A stretch of 64,000 nucleotides of DNA from an uncultured euryarchaeote. Its GTDB lineage: Archaea > Thermoplasmatota > Poseidoniia > Poseidoniales > Poseidoniaceae. The notes under the pieces were generated by a model. That model was not told the DNA's origin, made no database searches, and was given only the letters and a program-made list of their open reading frames with translations. Where the stretch lies: assembly GCA_937892945.1 (NCBI GenBank), contig CALBIL010000098.1, positions 1 to 64,000 of the forward strand. Reading direction: 5' to 3'. A program made the translations under genes and the position numbers. The stretch's first letter is position 1. The number at the start of each line of letters is the position of its first letter. Of the stretch, positions 18,589 to 29,020 are shown piece after piece.

Positions 18589-21500
18589 ATGAAGGAGGGA
18601 AACGTTGCATCGCTTTCACTTGAAGCGATTGATACAGGCGATAATGTCCCTCCTTGGTTTACTACTGCGCTTGAGAACGGTGCAGCTGGAGATTTGCTGG
18701 TCCTTCACCCGAATGAAGCAAGTCGAAATCAAACTTTACTCCATCTAGCGGAAAGTAATTCACCCGTTGATACGACACATCATTTGACCATTGTACGTTT
18801 GCTTCAATTATTGACGCTTGACCTTGGTTTACCGCCATTATTTGGAAACGATGCGGGATTTTTTTCAGTGATCCACGCCCATACAAAGCAGGCAGCTGAA
18901 AATGGAGAGTTGCCGCTCTTGTTTTCAGCCATCGAAGGAAGACAATGGTCGCCCTACCAAACAGAACGTATTCTCACCCTCCATCGAACGTTACATCAGC
19001 TCAACAATCCTTGGTCTTGGGAGGGTGACCCGGGGGCTAAAGAATTTGACACACTTCTCCGCACCCTTGAAAAAGAATTAGGAGGGACACATCCGCATCA
19101 TGCATTTAACCGTCTCATGAAAGCTCTTGCAACGAGTTCTGACGTCCCATTTACGCTGAATGACGTACGTGGAATTCTAATTTTAGATATGGCACCGGAT
19201 TACTCGGAAATTGAGCGTAGTTTTTTCGCTGAACTGTCGAAAAAACGTCCGATTCACCAACTTTGCGCAGCGGGTTCTTTCCGTCTCGGGCATCATGGCG
19301 CTTATCTCTTTGATGCTGAATGGGACTATGTGACACAGGCAACTCTTCCGGAATGGGTTCCAGAGCATGAAGTGTGGTCTCCTCCAACCGAGATTCACTG
19401 GCGTTCAAAACGAGGGGAACAGAGGAACACCTCACTCCATCGCATCACTTTGGAACGACGAGCACATTCGATGGATGCTGCACTCGAATTAGTACGTTCG
19501 TATGGGCTTCATTCGAGTGGTCGCGTCCTTATCGTCGACGGGGCTGCAGATGCCAATCAAAACCAATGGCATTCACGCCTTGAATCACTTGGTTACCAGT
19601 GTGGTATTGAACAGAAGAATCTCAAAGAAATACCTGCGGTTGCTGGACTGGCACGGGCAATGAGACTTGGAGATGGTATGGACGCATGGTCCCTTGAGCA
19701 TCTTCGAGGATTGTATGAGCATCAAAGTCTCCCTTTAATCAACGGTGCAATCGAACAGCTCAGCCATCCCAGCGAACCTTCCTGGGCGCCCCGCCCTCAT
19801 TCTGATATTCTTGAAAAAATTGCCCGTTCATTCCACGTACGAGGGGGGCAAGGTTCCCTTTTGCGATGGCTTGCTACATTGGCCCAAGCAACCCCACAAC
19901 TCGGAGAAAACAAAAAACATGCCCGCCAAGCCCTTGAAGAAACGCAATGGTGGTTACACTGTGTTGCAGAAATATGGGCGCCGTTGATAGACCAAGACAC
20001 CCTTTCCAAAATCGATAAGCGGCCACTTGGTTGTTCGACTCAACACCTCCTCCCACTCCCCAAACGTCCAAAATCTGGAATTGAATGGCTCGATACAATC
20101 TACAGTCGTATCGATTGGGTTCAACTCTCAAACCGCACTGCAAAGCACGATCGCTCACTCGCTGGATTACAACTTGTGAGGGAGGCTCACCACTCTACGC
20201 AAGGATTGCTTGAAAAAGCAGGGCACTCGACCCCTGCATCAGGGTCACAATTCATCGAATATTTCGACCACCTCCTCGCCCATACCTCATTACCTCGTTC
20301 CCGCTCTCGTGGAAAAACCATTCAAGTCCTTACGCCAGAACAAGCCCATGGGGTTGAAGCAGATTTGATTCTCTTAGTAGGATTGGATGTTCATTCATGG
20401 CCGATGAAAACTTCGAAAGTGCCTTGGCTTGATGCACCTGCGCAAGTTCAGCTCGGCCTCTTCAATTCCGACCTTGCTATTCGCCAAGGCCGCCATCATC
20501 TTCGCCATCTTCTCAATGCTGCACCAGAAGTGGTGTTCTTTGACTCAAGTGCTGAAGAAGGAGGTGGCCCAAGCGCTCCCTTGTCTGAATGGTTAACAGA
20601 AACCCGGCACGAAGGTTCACTGGCAACATTCCAATCAGCCCCTTCCTTTGTTCACGACTTTGAACATCAAGAAGGTGGACTTCATCGAAGTTGGCACTGG
20701 ACAAAGGATGAACATGGCGGCGGTCTTGTTTGGCTCACTCCCCGACCTTTTACGATGACAATGGTTGGAGGAAAGGCAGTTGGAGAACGCGCTGGCCATC
20801 GAGGTCGAGATGAACGTCAACGTCTTGGACTCGAATTGCTTGACGGCGGTGATTCAGTAGGTACAGTCCTCTCTCAAACCGCGTTAGCAATGGCGCATGA
20901 ACTTCCCATTCAAACGGACCGTAGTCTTCGGCAACCTGTGATAAAAGATTTAGAAAACGGTGAATATTTCGCCTGGGAAAACCGGAAACTTTTGTTGAGC
21001 GTTGATGGCTTGGTATTGCAACCTTCAAAATCTCAAGTGAACATCGGTTCGAGTCAACAACAGCATTGGCCACATCTCGGCCTCAAGCGAAATGCGAATT
21101 CCAAAGGCCCAGCTATCGACCCTCGCCCTCTTCCAGCTCTCAGTTTCCAAAGTTCAGTTTTGAACGCCACAATCGGTTTCGAATCCACAGGCATGGAGCG
21201 AGATGCTTGGTCTCAAAGTCGCCTCCAATCTTGGCTCAAATGCCCAAGGATGGCCTGGATGAATAAACGTTTGAAAGCAGAACCTGAAGATGTACAAAGC
21301 GAGGATGTCGATGCCCGTGCCCGAGGTACAATGATTCACGATGCAGAAGCCGCCATGCTAAACGCTCATGGCGTCATTACGGCCGCTGAAGCAGTTGACC
21401 ACCCTTTGCCACTCCATCTTGGTCCGATGAAAACAATTCCAGAACTCTGGGGCAGCGTACTCTCATATCTTGAAAGCGAAGTCCCTTGGCTATCACGAAA

Positions 21501-22347
21501 TGACGCAGTGGCCGTCCATCGTTGTAGAGAAATGCTTGGAGTTACGCCAAATCAATGGCGAATGCATCGAGAAGGCGAGATTGAATTAGAACCCAGTGGC
21601 CGTTTAGGGAGAATGATTTCTGCAGATCTTAACTTGACATCTTCAGCCCCTTTAGCCTGTGAATGGATGTTGAATGAAGGAAAGAAAGGGCATGTCAAAA
21701 TACATGGTTTTGATGATGCAAACCAACCGATTCAAATCAATCTGTCCGGCCGAATTGACCGAGTTGACGCTCTCGTACTCAGTGAAGAGCAACAAGAAAA
21801 AGCGATTGCCGACGATGTTCTTGCCACGTCCCCGATATCTACGGTACTTCCTCTCGATTTGAAAGAACCACACCCGGCCAATCGCTTGGTAATCATTCGT
21901 GATTTGAAAACAGTGAACGGGCCGAAACCGAACAACAAAGGCAACCGACACCGGAAAGGCATGTTCGATGAAGTTCAACTCGGACTTTATGCACGAGCGT
22001 GGGAGCAGAGCCATCCCGGCGATCGTGTCGTCGGCATTGGTGTATCAGAAATTGGCGAATCAACGACACATTATGTTGAACTTGATGCATCCATTCTCAA
22101 ATATATTGGTGAAAGTGAACTTGGAGAACGCACCTCATATTCGCAAACACATCATCGTGAGCCTGGAAGTGATTTCTCATCATCAAACGGATTCCGTGCT
22201 TGGATTTCTGAACGTATTCGAACGGCAGGAAGAGCGATTCAAACAGCGCGCCAAGGTCATGTAAACGCGACTCCTGGCGCCCATTGTTCCTATTGTACAG
22301 TACGTCAGATCTGTCCATCAGCGTCTTTGGGGGGCGATGAACAATGA
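18589..22347 (+). CDS. AddB-like inactive-helicase/nuclease subunit
   Basis: A 1252-residue protein resembling the AddB subunit of AddAB recombination nucleases, which resect double-strand breaks. The N-terminal helicase-like half has no visible Walker A motif. The C-terminal PD-(D/E)XK nuclease has TMIHDAEAAML, VIIRDLKTVNG (the D-x-K motif) and DEVQLGLYARAW. A cysteine in SWLKCPRMAW plus three in HCSYCTVRQICPSA have the spacing of the AddB/Cas4 4Fe-4S cluster. The stop overlaps the next start in ATGA, so the two subunits are translationally coupled. The start has a GAGGCGA site seven bases upstream. RecBCD/AddAB enzymes are bacterial in most descriptions, so transfer is likely. Confidence 0.72.
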   Translation: MKEGNVASLSLEAIDTGDNVPPWFTTALENGAAGDLLVLHPNEASRNQTLLHLAESNSPVDTTHHLTIVRLLQLLTLDLGLPPLFGNDAGFFSVIHAHTKQAAENGELPLLFSAIEGRQWSPYQTERILTLHRTLHQLNNPWSWEGDPGAKEFDTLLRTLEKELGGTHPHHAFNRLMKALATSSDVPFTLNDVRGILILDMAPDYSEIERSFFAELSKKRPIHQLCAAGSFRLGHHGAYLFDAEWDYVTQATLPEWVPEHEVWSPPTEIHWRSKRGEQRNTSLHRITLERRAHSMDAALELVRSYGLHSSGRVLIVDGAADANQNQWHSRLESLGYQCGIEQKNLKEIPAVAGLARAMRLGDGMDAWSLEHLRGLYEHQSLPLINGAIEQLSHPSEPSWAPRPHSDILEKIARSFHVRGGQGSLLRWLATLAQATPQLGENKKHARQALEETQWWLHCVAEIWAPLIDQDTLSKIDKRPLGCSTQHLLPLPKRPKSGIEWLDTIYSRIDWVQLSNRTAKHDRSLAGLQLVREAHHSTQGLLEKAGHSTPASGSQFIEYFDHLLAHTSLPRSRSRGKTIQVLTPEQAHGVEADLILLVGLDVHSWPMKTSKVPWLDAPAQVQLGLFNSDLAIRQGRHHLRHLLNAAPEVVFFDSSAEEGGGPSAPLSEWLTETRHEGSLATFQSAPSFVHDFEHQEGGLHRSWHWTKDEHGGGLVWLTPRPFTMTMVGGKAVGERAGHRGRDERQRLGLELLDGGDSVGTVLSQTALAMAHELPIQTDRSLRQPVIKDLENGEYFAWENRKLLLSVDGLVLQPSKSQVNIGSSQQQHWPHLGLKRNANSKGPAIDPRPLPALSFQSSVLNATIGFESTGMERDAWSQSRLQSWLKCPRMAWMNKRLKAEPEDVQSEDVDARARGTMIHDAEAAMLNAHGVITAAEAVDHPLPLHLGPMKTIPELWGSVLSYLESEVPWLSRNDAVAVHRCREMLGVTPNQWRMHREGEIELEPSGRLGRMISADLNLTSSAPLACEWMLNEGKKGHVKIHGFDDANQPIQINLSGRIDRVDALVLSEEQQEKAIADDVLATSPISTVLPLDLKEPHPANRLVIIRDLKTVNGPKPNNKGNRHRKGMFDEVQLGLYARAWEQSHPGDRVVGIGVSEIGESTTHYVELDASILKYIGESELGERTSYSQTHHREPGSDFSSSNGFRAWISERIRTAGRAIQTARQGHVNATPGAHCSYCTVRQICPSASLGGDEQ

Positions 22348-25300
22348 TCCGCTTTAATCGAAGTCAACGGCTCGGTCTTGACCTTGACAAACACATTGCT
22401 TTGGATGCTGGGGCAGGCACTGGTAAAACCACAGTCATGGCTGAACGCTATGTTCAACATCTTCTTTCATCTGAACAGCGCGCGACTCAAATTCTCCCCC
22501 ATGGCCCTCGTGAATCGGTGAAGAGTAGCGGATTTTTACGAGCGCCCCCCCGGCAACGAACATCACCAAATGAATGGAAAGGCTTGCTTCCCAGTGAAGT
22601 GGTTGCCATTACTTTCACCAAAAAGGCAGCCGCAGAATTGAAAGCACGTATACGCTATCGAGTCGGACAAAGTCGAGCATTTCCTCTGAAAGCAGACGAC
22701 GATGAAGGAATTTATGACCCGCGACTCAGAGAAGGAGATATCGAGACTTTGATGTCCGCTCTTGACGAAGCACCGATCTCTACCATTGACGCATTCCTTT
22801 CACAGCTGGTGTCTCCGCATTTGGACTTCGTTGCAGTACATCCAAGCCGTGAACAAATATCAGAAGATCGTTCTCCACTTTTGGTTCAAGAAACTCTTCA
22901 TTCTGCTTGGCGAATCCGAACGATTAATGACGCCCATGAGGCAGGTGTACGCGGGAATATTGGAGCGTTTATCGAAGCACGTGACCGTTTAGCAGTCCTT
23001 CTCGGTGGGCAAGAGCATTCCGCAGTTGTCCTCAGTGGAATGTTAGGGAAATCGTTGTTTGTTGAAGAAGCATATCGGGCAATGCTGGCTCGTGCCAACC
23101 TGATTGGCTCCACCTGGTCAGGTGTTGGTCCATTACCACACGAGGTCCTGATGGACATGTTTTTGGAACCTGTTCGGGATGAAGTGGTCGAATTCGCTCA
23201 AAATTTACAGGGAATTTTGTCACAATGGGCTGATGTATACCTCGCTCATTCAACTCACTATGTACTGGCTTGTGAAAATGCAATCAATACCACCCTCACC
23301 CGTTTTAATCATTTGACGGCTTTGGCGAGAGAACCCTTGCCTCTGGAACCAAGTGGCTGTTTACAATGGGTGTGGCAAGTTGCTTTTGCAGGTACCACAA
23401 CGAATCAATTAGAAGACGATGAACCGAATTATTTCCCGAAGGGTGGTCTCCCTCAAGCCCGTTATTGTGCGGGGTGGCATCCTGGTTTACTCGGTAAATC
23501 TGCTGTGAAAATACTTTCCAAAACAGAGAAAGATGACGTGGAAATCGAAGCATTACAGCTCACAATCTCTCTCAACACAGAACTCAATAGTCGCCTGGGA
23601 CGTTTGGTTTGTCTTTTGGGAAAAAGCGCCTTCTTGCTCGACCCGATTTCACATTTGCCACATATGCCTACTGATTGCGAACTTCGCCATCAAGAAGTTA
23701 CAACAACGTTCAGCGACCTTGCTCCCGAAGGACGACTACGCATTTCGCATGAATTACAAACCAATGTTCTGAACGACTTGTTACTTGTTCATCGCGGCTG
23801 TCAAGATATTTTGACGCTTCAAAAAGCCCATGAAGGCGTACATGATTATGACGATATCCAAAAACTCGTTGCAGATTTATTACTTGCTCGATGCCCAGAC
23901 ATCGTCCGTCATGTCTACCCTTCTCCCGTCGTTGAAGCCCTGGACCATCTTGGAGATGAGCCTTGGTCTGATCAGCATATTTCACGGGCCATGCGCCTGG
24001 CTGGAGATGATCAATCCTGCTTCGAAGATCTACAACGTCGTTTCTTCACACTCCAAACAATTCGACGGCAATATCGGGCTTTTATTATCGATGAATATCA
24101 AGACACCAACCCTGCTCATTTCCGTCTTCTTGCTCGATTGTGGGGGCATCGTAGGCTCGAGTCTGATGATCCACAACGCCCGCTTGGGCCTTGGGACCCA
24201 ACGGTTTGTATCGTCGGTGATATGAAGCAAAGCATCTACCGATTCCGTCAAGCAGAAGTCACTGTCATGCGACGAACGGTTGCTGCGATTAAACAAGCGA
24301 ATCTCTTGGAACAAAACGAACCTCGCTTGAGCCACTTACGAAGTGAAGGAGAAGGCAGAGACCCTCGGCCGGTCGGTGGAGGAGATTCTTTCACCAAAGG
24401 CACGAGTATTGAAGGCGTATCTCTCAAATCTAAATTGTGGGAGCACGTAAGTGTTGCTTTTGAAGACAATGAAGGCGCTCACCTCGTCGGTGAAGTCCGC
24501 AGAGAACGCCGAATTCTTGGACATATTGACCTCACCTCAAACCATCGTTCATTGCATGATTTGATGCGTACGATGAACGGTATGTTTGACGATGTATTCG
24601 ACCAACGGCATTACGTTCTCCCAGGCGATTGGCATGCTGAACCTCAACAACTGCGACCTGCTCGTGATTCGAAGGATTCAGGAACATTGGAATGGCTTGT
24701 ACCACTCCAAGTCGGTGTTGAGCCTCCGAGTTTCGATTTAGAAAAGCGAATTGATACTTTTGCGGACCCAAAAGCAAAACGTTCACATCTTGAGAATGAA
24801 TTAATTGCTGCTCGTTTACAAGCTCTCATTCAAAAAAGAGGAACTCAGGTATGGGATGCAGATTCAGCCACCTATCTCAAACTTCCAAATGATGCATCAA
24901 ATGTTCGACCCGAAGATGTCATCATTCTGGTTCATTCTCGAAAGCACATGCCTGATTTGATTCAGAGGTTGCAATCACGAGGTATTCCAGTCATGGCAGA
25001 TCGGCAAGGCGCATTACTTCAGCGCCCAGTTGTTGCTCCTCTTCTCGCATGTTTGGAGTTGATTGCTTTCCCGAACTCACGGCATGCTGCTTTATCCCTC
25101 GCCCGCTCGCCAATAATGGGCTTTAATGATTCTCAAGTACATGCATTACTCACATGCAAAGAGGAATATTCATGGTGGAATAAAATCCAACAACATGCAC
25201 CAAATAAGTACGTGAAGCGATTTGTAGCGCATTTAGAACGCTTGGTTTTGCAAGGGGCAATTCATGATGTATTCGACACTGTTCTGGACCATTCAGATTT

Positions 25301-27293
25301 ACTTGTTGCATATCCTGATGATACTTCTCGACAAAATGCCGAAGCCTGGTGTGTTCTTGCAGCCTCGATTGGAAATGAATTAGGACATGAAGCATCGGCA
25401 ATTTTCAATCGAATGAAAGCTTTGAGCGGACTTGGTAACAAAGGTCCATCTGCGATTACAACGCCTTCAGGTGGTGCTATTCAGATTATGACTATTCACG
25501 GTGCTAAAGGGCTTCAAGCGCCGGTCGTTGTTGTCGCTGGAATATTCCATGCAGGTAAATCGGATGCATCGCTTGCTGTCCGGAATAACGTATTAGTGAC
25601 CCCTCAAGTCGTTGCTGGCCGAATCAATCCATGGACTTCACGCGAACGACCCGATGATGGGCTTTGGGAGTTTGCAAAACGTATTGACCACGCTCAACGT
25701 CAAGCCGAACGCCGTCGAGAGTTTTACGTCGCCTTAACTCGAGTACAGGACAGATTGATTGTCGTTGGGTCGCCGAGTGATACAGCAGAAGTGAACGCTG
25801 AGACCAACCATCTTGAATTCAAGAGCAAACCTTCGATGAAGACGATGGGTGCGATGTGGTTAGATGGATTACGCAGCCTCTCCCATTCAAACGAGCAAGA
25901 GCATTCACCGTGGCTTCTTCCAAATGATGTATTGGGCCAACCTCTTCAACGTTATGAAAAAACTACACTTTCCTTGAACCCAATGGCATTGGTTGAGAAC
26001 TCATGCCTCGGAGGGGATGCGATCAGGTCCATTCACATTTATCATTCACCGGATTGTTTCCTCGATTTGAATGTTCAAACTCCATTGCAAAAGTGGCGTA
26101 GCCTCGAGGCACAACTCGGTAAAAAACAAACTCAAAACACACTCCCAGTGGGTTCTACGAGAGTGAGTGACATCATGCGAATGACGGCGCACGGATTGGA
26201 TACGAGTTTTGCTTGCCCTCGCCGTCACTGGTTGTCCGAAGTAAGAGGGTGGAATCCAGAGCCTCTTGAACGGTTTTCGAAGTCAAAGACAGAAGACGCC
26301 CCTGCCTCATCTTTCCCACCTGCAACTGTTTTCGGGACACTTATGCATCGTTTAGTTGAAATTGGATTACAAAACCCTGCCCAAAGAAACTCTCCACCAA
26401 CATCACCTCTCCCTTCGGCATGGACCTATGAAGGAAAAGACCTTCTCGATGATGAAGGAACTCTTCGAAGAGTACTTTCAGAAGAAGGCATTGGGGAAGG
26501 GAATTCCGACTCTAAAGTTCACCAAGCCACCTTTGAGCGATTAGCACATTTGGGTGTCTTGGTTCGTAATGGCCTCCTTGGCCGATTTGCTGATGGTGAA
26601 AGCCATTTCGGGTTTAGTGTTGAAGGACTGAGGACAGAATTACCGTTTTATTTCAGCCATAAAGTGGCCTTTGATGGAGTACTCCGCACGACCTTCTCAA
26701 TCGAAGGCCCGCGCCAACAAGCCCTCGTTGACCATGTCGACGTGGTTTTCGACGGCCGTGCCGATTTGGTATTGGCCTTGCGTGATGCAGAAGGGAAAGG
26801 ATGCCTACAAGTTGTTGATTTGAAAACCAAAGGGTGTAGAGATCAATTTAATTCCAAAGACCCAAATGCTGGCAGTCCACTTCAGAAATTCAAAGGCGAC
26901 CATCTTTCACCGTTCCCTTCATCGTATGCCGAAAGAGCATTATTGGACGAACATCGTTTGCAATTGACTTTGTATTCACTGGCATTAGAGGCTATTGAAC
27001 AGCAAAAGCCAGAACATGAACGCCGTCGAGTGCTTCCTCCTTCCTTACTGATTGGTGCCTCTGGGCGCATGGTCCAATTATCGGTAGAGGAATTTGAGGA
27101 GGCAAAGGTCACTCTTTCAGAACACCTCAATTGGATGGCTCAACTTGCTGCGACTCCAGATGTCATGGATGAACCCCAGCGTATGCCTGCTGAATCGGCA
27201 CACATTTGTTCACAATGTCCGTTTTCAAGAGGTGAAATACGACTTTGCGGCCCCGAAGGAGCCGAACTTGGCCCACTTGGCGATGAGGAATGA
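22344..27293 (+). CDS. AddA/UvrD-like helicase-nuclease subunit
   Basis: A superfamily 1A helicase of 1649 residues with a C-terminal nuclease. Walker A is LDAGAGTGKTTVMAERY near residue 13-29, motif Ia lies in ITFTKKAAAELKARI, motif II is IIDEYQDTNPAHFRLL, and later motifs include VGDMKQSIYRFR and IMTIHGAKGLQAPVV and ALTRVQDRLIV. The nuclease part has FGTLMHRLVE, DHVDVVFDGRADL, VVDLKTKG and LQLTLYSLAL. Unusually for AddA it also has a cysteine in FACPRRHW and three in HICSQCPFSRGEIRLC, the layout of an iron-sulphur nuclease. It is longer than AddA (about 1200). It forms a two-gene operon with the AddB-like gene and ends 2 bases from a convergent methyltransferase. Confidence 0.82.
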   Translation: MIRFNRSQRLGLDLDKHIALDAGAGTGKTTVMAERYVQHLLSSEQRATQILPHGPRESVKSSGFLRAPPRQRTSPNEWKGLLPSEVVAITFTKKAAAELKARIRYRVGQSRAFPLKADDDEGIYDPRLREGDIETLMSALDEAPISTIDAFLSQLVSPHLDFVAVHPSREQISEDRSPLLVQETLHSAWRIRTINDAHEAGVRGNIGAFIEARDRLAVLLGGQEHSAVVLSGMLGKSLFVEEAYRAMLARANLIGSTWSGVGPLPHEVLMDMFLEPVRDEVVEFAQNLQGILSQWADVYLAHSTHYVLACENAINTTLTRFNHLTALAREPLPLEPSGCLQWVWQVAFAGTTTNQLEDDEPNYFPKGGLPQARYCAGWHPGLLGKSAVKILSKTEKDDVEIEALQLTISLNTELNSRLGRLVCLLGKSAFLLDPISHLPHMPTDCELRHQEVTTTFSDLAPEGRLRISHELQTNVLNDLLLVHRGCQDILTLQKAHEGVHDYDDIQKLVADLLLARCPDIVRHVYPSPVVEALDHLGDEPWSDQHISRAMRLAGDDQSCFEDLQRRFFTLQTIRRQYRAFIIDEYQDTNPAHFRLLARLWGHRRLESDDPQRPLGPWDPTVCIVGDMKQSIYRFRQAEVTVMRRTVAAIKQANLLEQNEPRLSHLRSEGEGRDPRPVGGGDSFTKGTSIEGVSLKSKLWEHVSVAFEDNEGAHLVGEVRRERRILGHIDLTSNHRSLHDLMRTMNGMFDDVFDQRHYVLPGDWHAEPQQLRPARDSKDSGTLEWLVPLQVGVEPPSFDLEKRIDTFADPKAKRSHLENELIAARLQALIQKRGTQVWDADSATYLKLPNDASNVRPEDVIILVHSRKHMPDLIQRLQSRGIPVMADRQGALLQRPVVAPLLACLELIAFPNSRHAALSLARSPIMGFNDSQVHALLTCKEEYSWWNKIQQHAPNKYVKRFVAHLERLVLQGAIHDVFDTVLDHSDLLVAYPDDTSRQNAEAWCVLAASIGNELGHEASAIFNRMKALSGLGNKGPSAITTPSGGAIQIMTIHGAKGLQAPVVVVAGIFHAGKSDASLAVRNNVLVTPQVVAGRINPWTSRERPDDGLWEFAKRIDHAQRQAERRREFYVALTRVQDRLIVVGSPSDTAEVNAETNHLEFKSKPSMKTMGAMWLDGLRSLSHSNEQEHSPWLLPNDVLGQPLQRYEKTTLSLNPMALVENSCLGGDAIRSIHIYHSPDCFLDLNVQTPLQKWRSLEAQLGKKQTQNTLPVGSTRVSDIMRMTAHGLDTSFACPRRHWLSEVRGWNPEPLERFSKSKTEDAPASSFPPATVFGTLMHRLVEIGLQNPAQRNSPPTSPLPSAWTYEGKDLLDDEGTLRRVLSEEGIGEGNSDSKVHQATFERLAHLGVLVRNGLLGRFADGESHFGFSVEGLRTELPFYFSHKVAFDGVLRTTFSIEGPRQQALVDHVDVVFDGRADLVLALRDAEGKGCLQVVDLKTKGCRDQFNSKDPNAGSPLQKFKGDHLSPFPSSYAERALLDEHRLQLTLYSLALEAIEQQKPEHERRRVLPPSLLIGASGRMVQLSVEEFEEAKVTLSEHLNWMAQLAATPDVMDEPQRMPAESAHICSQCPFSRGEIRLCGPEGAELGPLGDEE

Positions 27294-27294
27294 C

Positions 27295-27969
27295 TTACTT
27301 TTTGGTGCCAAGTAAAACGAGTGTTCCGATGAACCCTTCTTTTTGACCCACTTGATGAATTTCAACATCGGTAAATCCCGCATCGAACATTGCCGTTTTC
27401 CATTGCTCCATGCTGAGAGTCGTCATGTGGACATTCAAAGCATCAGGCCAACTCAAACTCTCTTCATTTTCGAGGTAATGGTCAACTCCTGCGACAAGTA
27501 CGCCACCACTGTTGAGCCATTCATCATGAAACATTTTCAACATTGATTGAGGGTCGTGTAAGTAATAGAGGAATTCCATGGTGTGAATCAAATCGAACCG
27601 TTGTTTAGGCGTCCAATCTGGAAGCATTGCGAGATGATATTCACCTTGGCTGTCAATGGCATGAGCTTTTTCAATCATGCGTGCCGAGCCATCGACGCCC
27701 ACAACATGTGAACACATTGAATCCTGGGCAATTCTCCGACAGACCCATCCATTCCCACATCCAACATCGATTGCTGAATAAGGGGCATCACGAGGGATTT
27801 GGGCCAATTCAAGCATGGCATGAACAGAACGAGCGTGCCCTTTTTCCATTCCTCCATCCTTACCTTTTTCGGCCCATTCACTGAACACTTCAGTCGCATC
27901 TCGTCGGCTCATAGTTTCAACCGGGCCGAAGCATTCCAAGAAGATGTTCATTGCGAAAGGAACATGCAT
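27295..27969 (-). CDS. Class I SAM-dependent methyltransferase
   Basis: The SAM-binding motif I is AIDVGCGNGWVCRRIA, followed by VVGVDGSARMIEKA (motif II acidic residue) and the FDLIHTMEFLYYL region of motif III/IV. The 224-residue protein has no extra domain, so the methyl acceptor cannot be named. The C-terminal sequence LNVHMTTLSMEQWKTAMFDAGFTDVEIHQVG is the usual end of small-molecule methyltransferases. ATG at 27969 or 27951 could start it; only 20 bases separate it from the divergent aminopeptidase gene, so the two promoters must overlap. Confidence 0.85.
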   Translation of the reverse strand: MHVPFAMNIFLECFGPVETMSRRDATEVFSEWAEKGKDGGMEKGHARSVHAMLELAQIPRDAPYSAIDVGCGNGWVCRRIAQDSMCSHVVGVDGSARMIEKAHAIDSQGEYHLAMLPDWTPKQRFDLIHTMEFLYYLHDPQSMLKMFHDEWLNSGGVLVAGVDHYLENEESLSWPDALNVHMTTLSMEQWKTAMFDAGFTDVEIHQVGQKEGFIGTLVLLGTKK

Positions 27970-27989
27970 AACCGACCTGTGGAAGGTTT

Positions 27990-28952
27990 ATGCTCGATGT
28001 AACTACGACTCTTGAGGACGTCCTTTATTCACCGATTGAACCGTATGATGCAGGTATGTTGAGCGTTTCGGAAATACATACGATTGCTTGGGAGAAAAGT
28101 GGAAACCCTGATGGAATCCCAGTACTTGTAATTCACGGTGGCCCAGGGGGCGGTGGGCAACCCGCATATCGGCAATACTTCGACCCCAAAATCTACTGTA
28201 TCATTCAATTTGATCAACGCGGCTGTGGGAAATCAACGCCCTATGCAGAATTAACTGAAAATAATACACAGGCATCAGTCAGCGATATCGAGCAACTTCG
28301 TCAGTTATTTGGAATTGAACAATGGCATGTTTTTGGTGGCTCATGGGGCTCAACTCTTGCCTTGGTCTATGCACAAGAACACCCGCAACGCGCTCTTAGT
28401 TTGATGCTTAGGGGTATTTTCATGTGCCGTAAGAGCGAATTACACTGGTTCTATCAAGACGGAGCGAGTCACATATTCCCAGATGCGTTCGAGTCCTACA
28501 GAGAACATATTCCAAAACCAGAACAGGGTAACCTCATCAAAGCCTATCACCTTCGTCTAACCAGTGAAGATGTGGACATCCGTCGAGCTGCTGCAAAGGA
28601 ATGGACGCGATGGGAAATGGCAACAAGCCGCCTTTTCCCAGACGACTCATATCTTGAAAAAGCGGAAGACCTTGATTTTGCAGTTGCATTTGCCCGTATC
28701 GAATGCCACTATTTCATCAATGGCATATTCCTTGAAGAAGCACATATCCTCAACCACATTGATTCAATACAACACATACCAACAACGATTGTTCAAGGCC
28801 GTTATGATGTCGTATGTCCAGCACGGAGTGCTTGGGAATTACACAAATCAATGCCGAACAGCACCCTTATCCTCGTGCCGGATTCTGGACATTCAATGGG
28901 TGAAGTGAGCATTGCTCGGGAACTGGTCACCCTTACCAACTCATACCGTTGA
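27990..28952 (+). CDS. pip: Prolyl aminopeptidase (proline iminopeptidase)
   Basis: A serine peptidase (family S33) that removes N-terminal proline. The family pattern is complete: VIHGGPGGGGQP (oxyanion region), IIQFDQRGCGKSTPY, the nucleophile elbow VFGGSWGSTLAL, the cap segment LMLRGIFMCRKSELHWFYQ, the acid in VQGRYDVVCPA and the His in VPDSGHSMGE. It is 320 residues, the normal size, with no signal peptide, so it acts on peptides in the cytoplasm. The ATG at 27990 is close to the divergent methyltransferase start. The stop is followed immediately by the coiled-coil gene. Confidence 0.95.
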   Translation: MLDVTTTLEDVLYSPIEPYDAGMLSVSEIHTIAWEKSGNPDGIPVLVIHGGPGGGGQPAYRQYFDPKIYCIIQFDQRGCGKSTPYAELTENNTQASVSDIEQLRQLFGIEQWHVFGGSWGSTLALVYAQEHPQRALSLMLRGIFMCRKSELHWFYQDGASHIFPDAFESYREHIPKPEQGNLIKAYHLRLTSEDVDIRRAAAKEWTRWEMATSRLFPDDSYLEKAEDLDFAVAFARIECHYFINGIFLEEAHILNHIDSIQHIPTTIVQGRYDVVCPARSAWELHKSMPNSTLILVPDSGHSMGEVSIARELVTLTNSYR

Positions 28953-29020
28953 TTAAAAATGGCTGTAATGGAGCGTCATTATCAACGCTTTCAAGCGTCG
29001 GCTTGATAGGGTGGAGGCGA

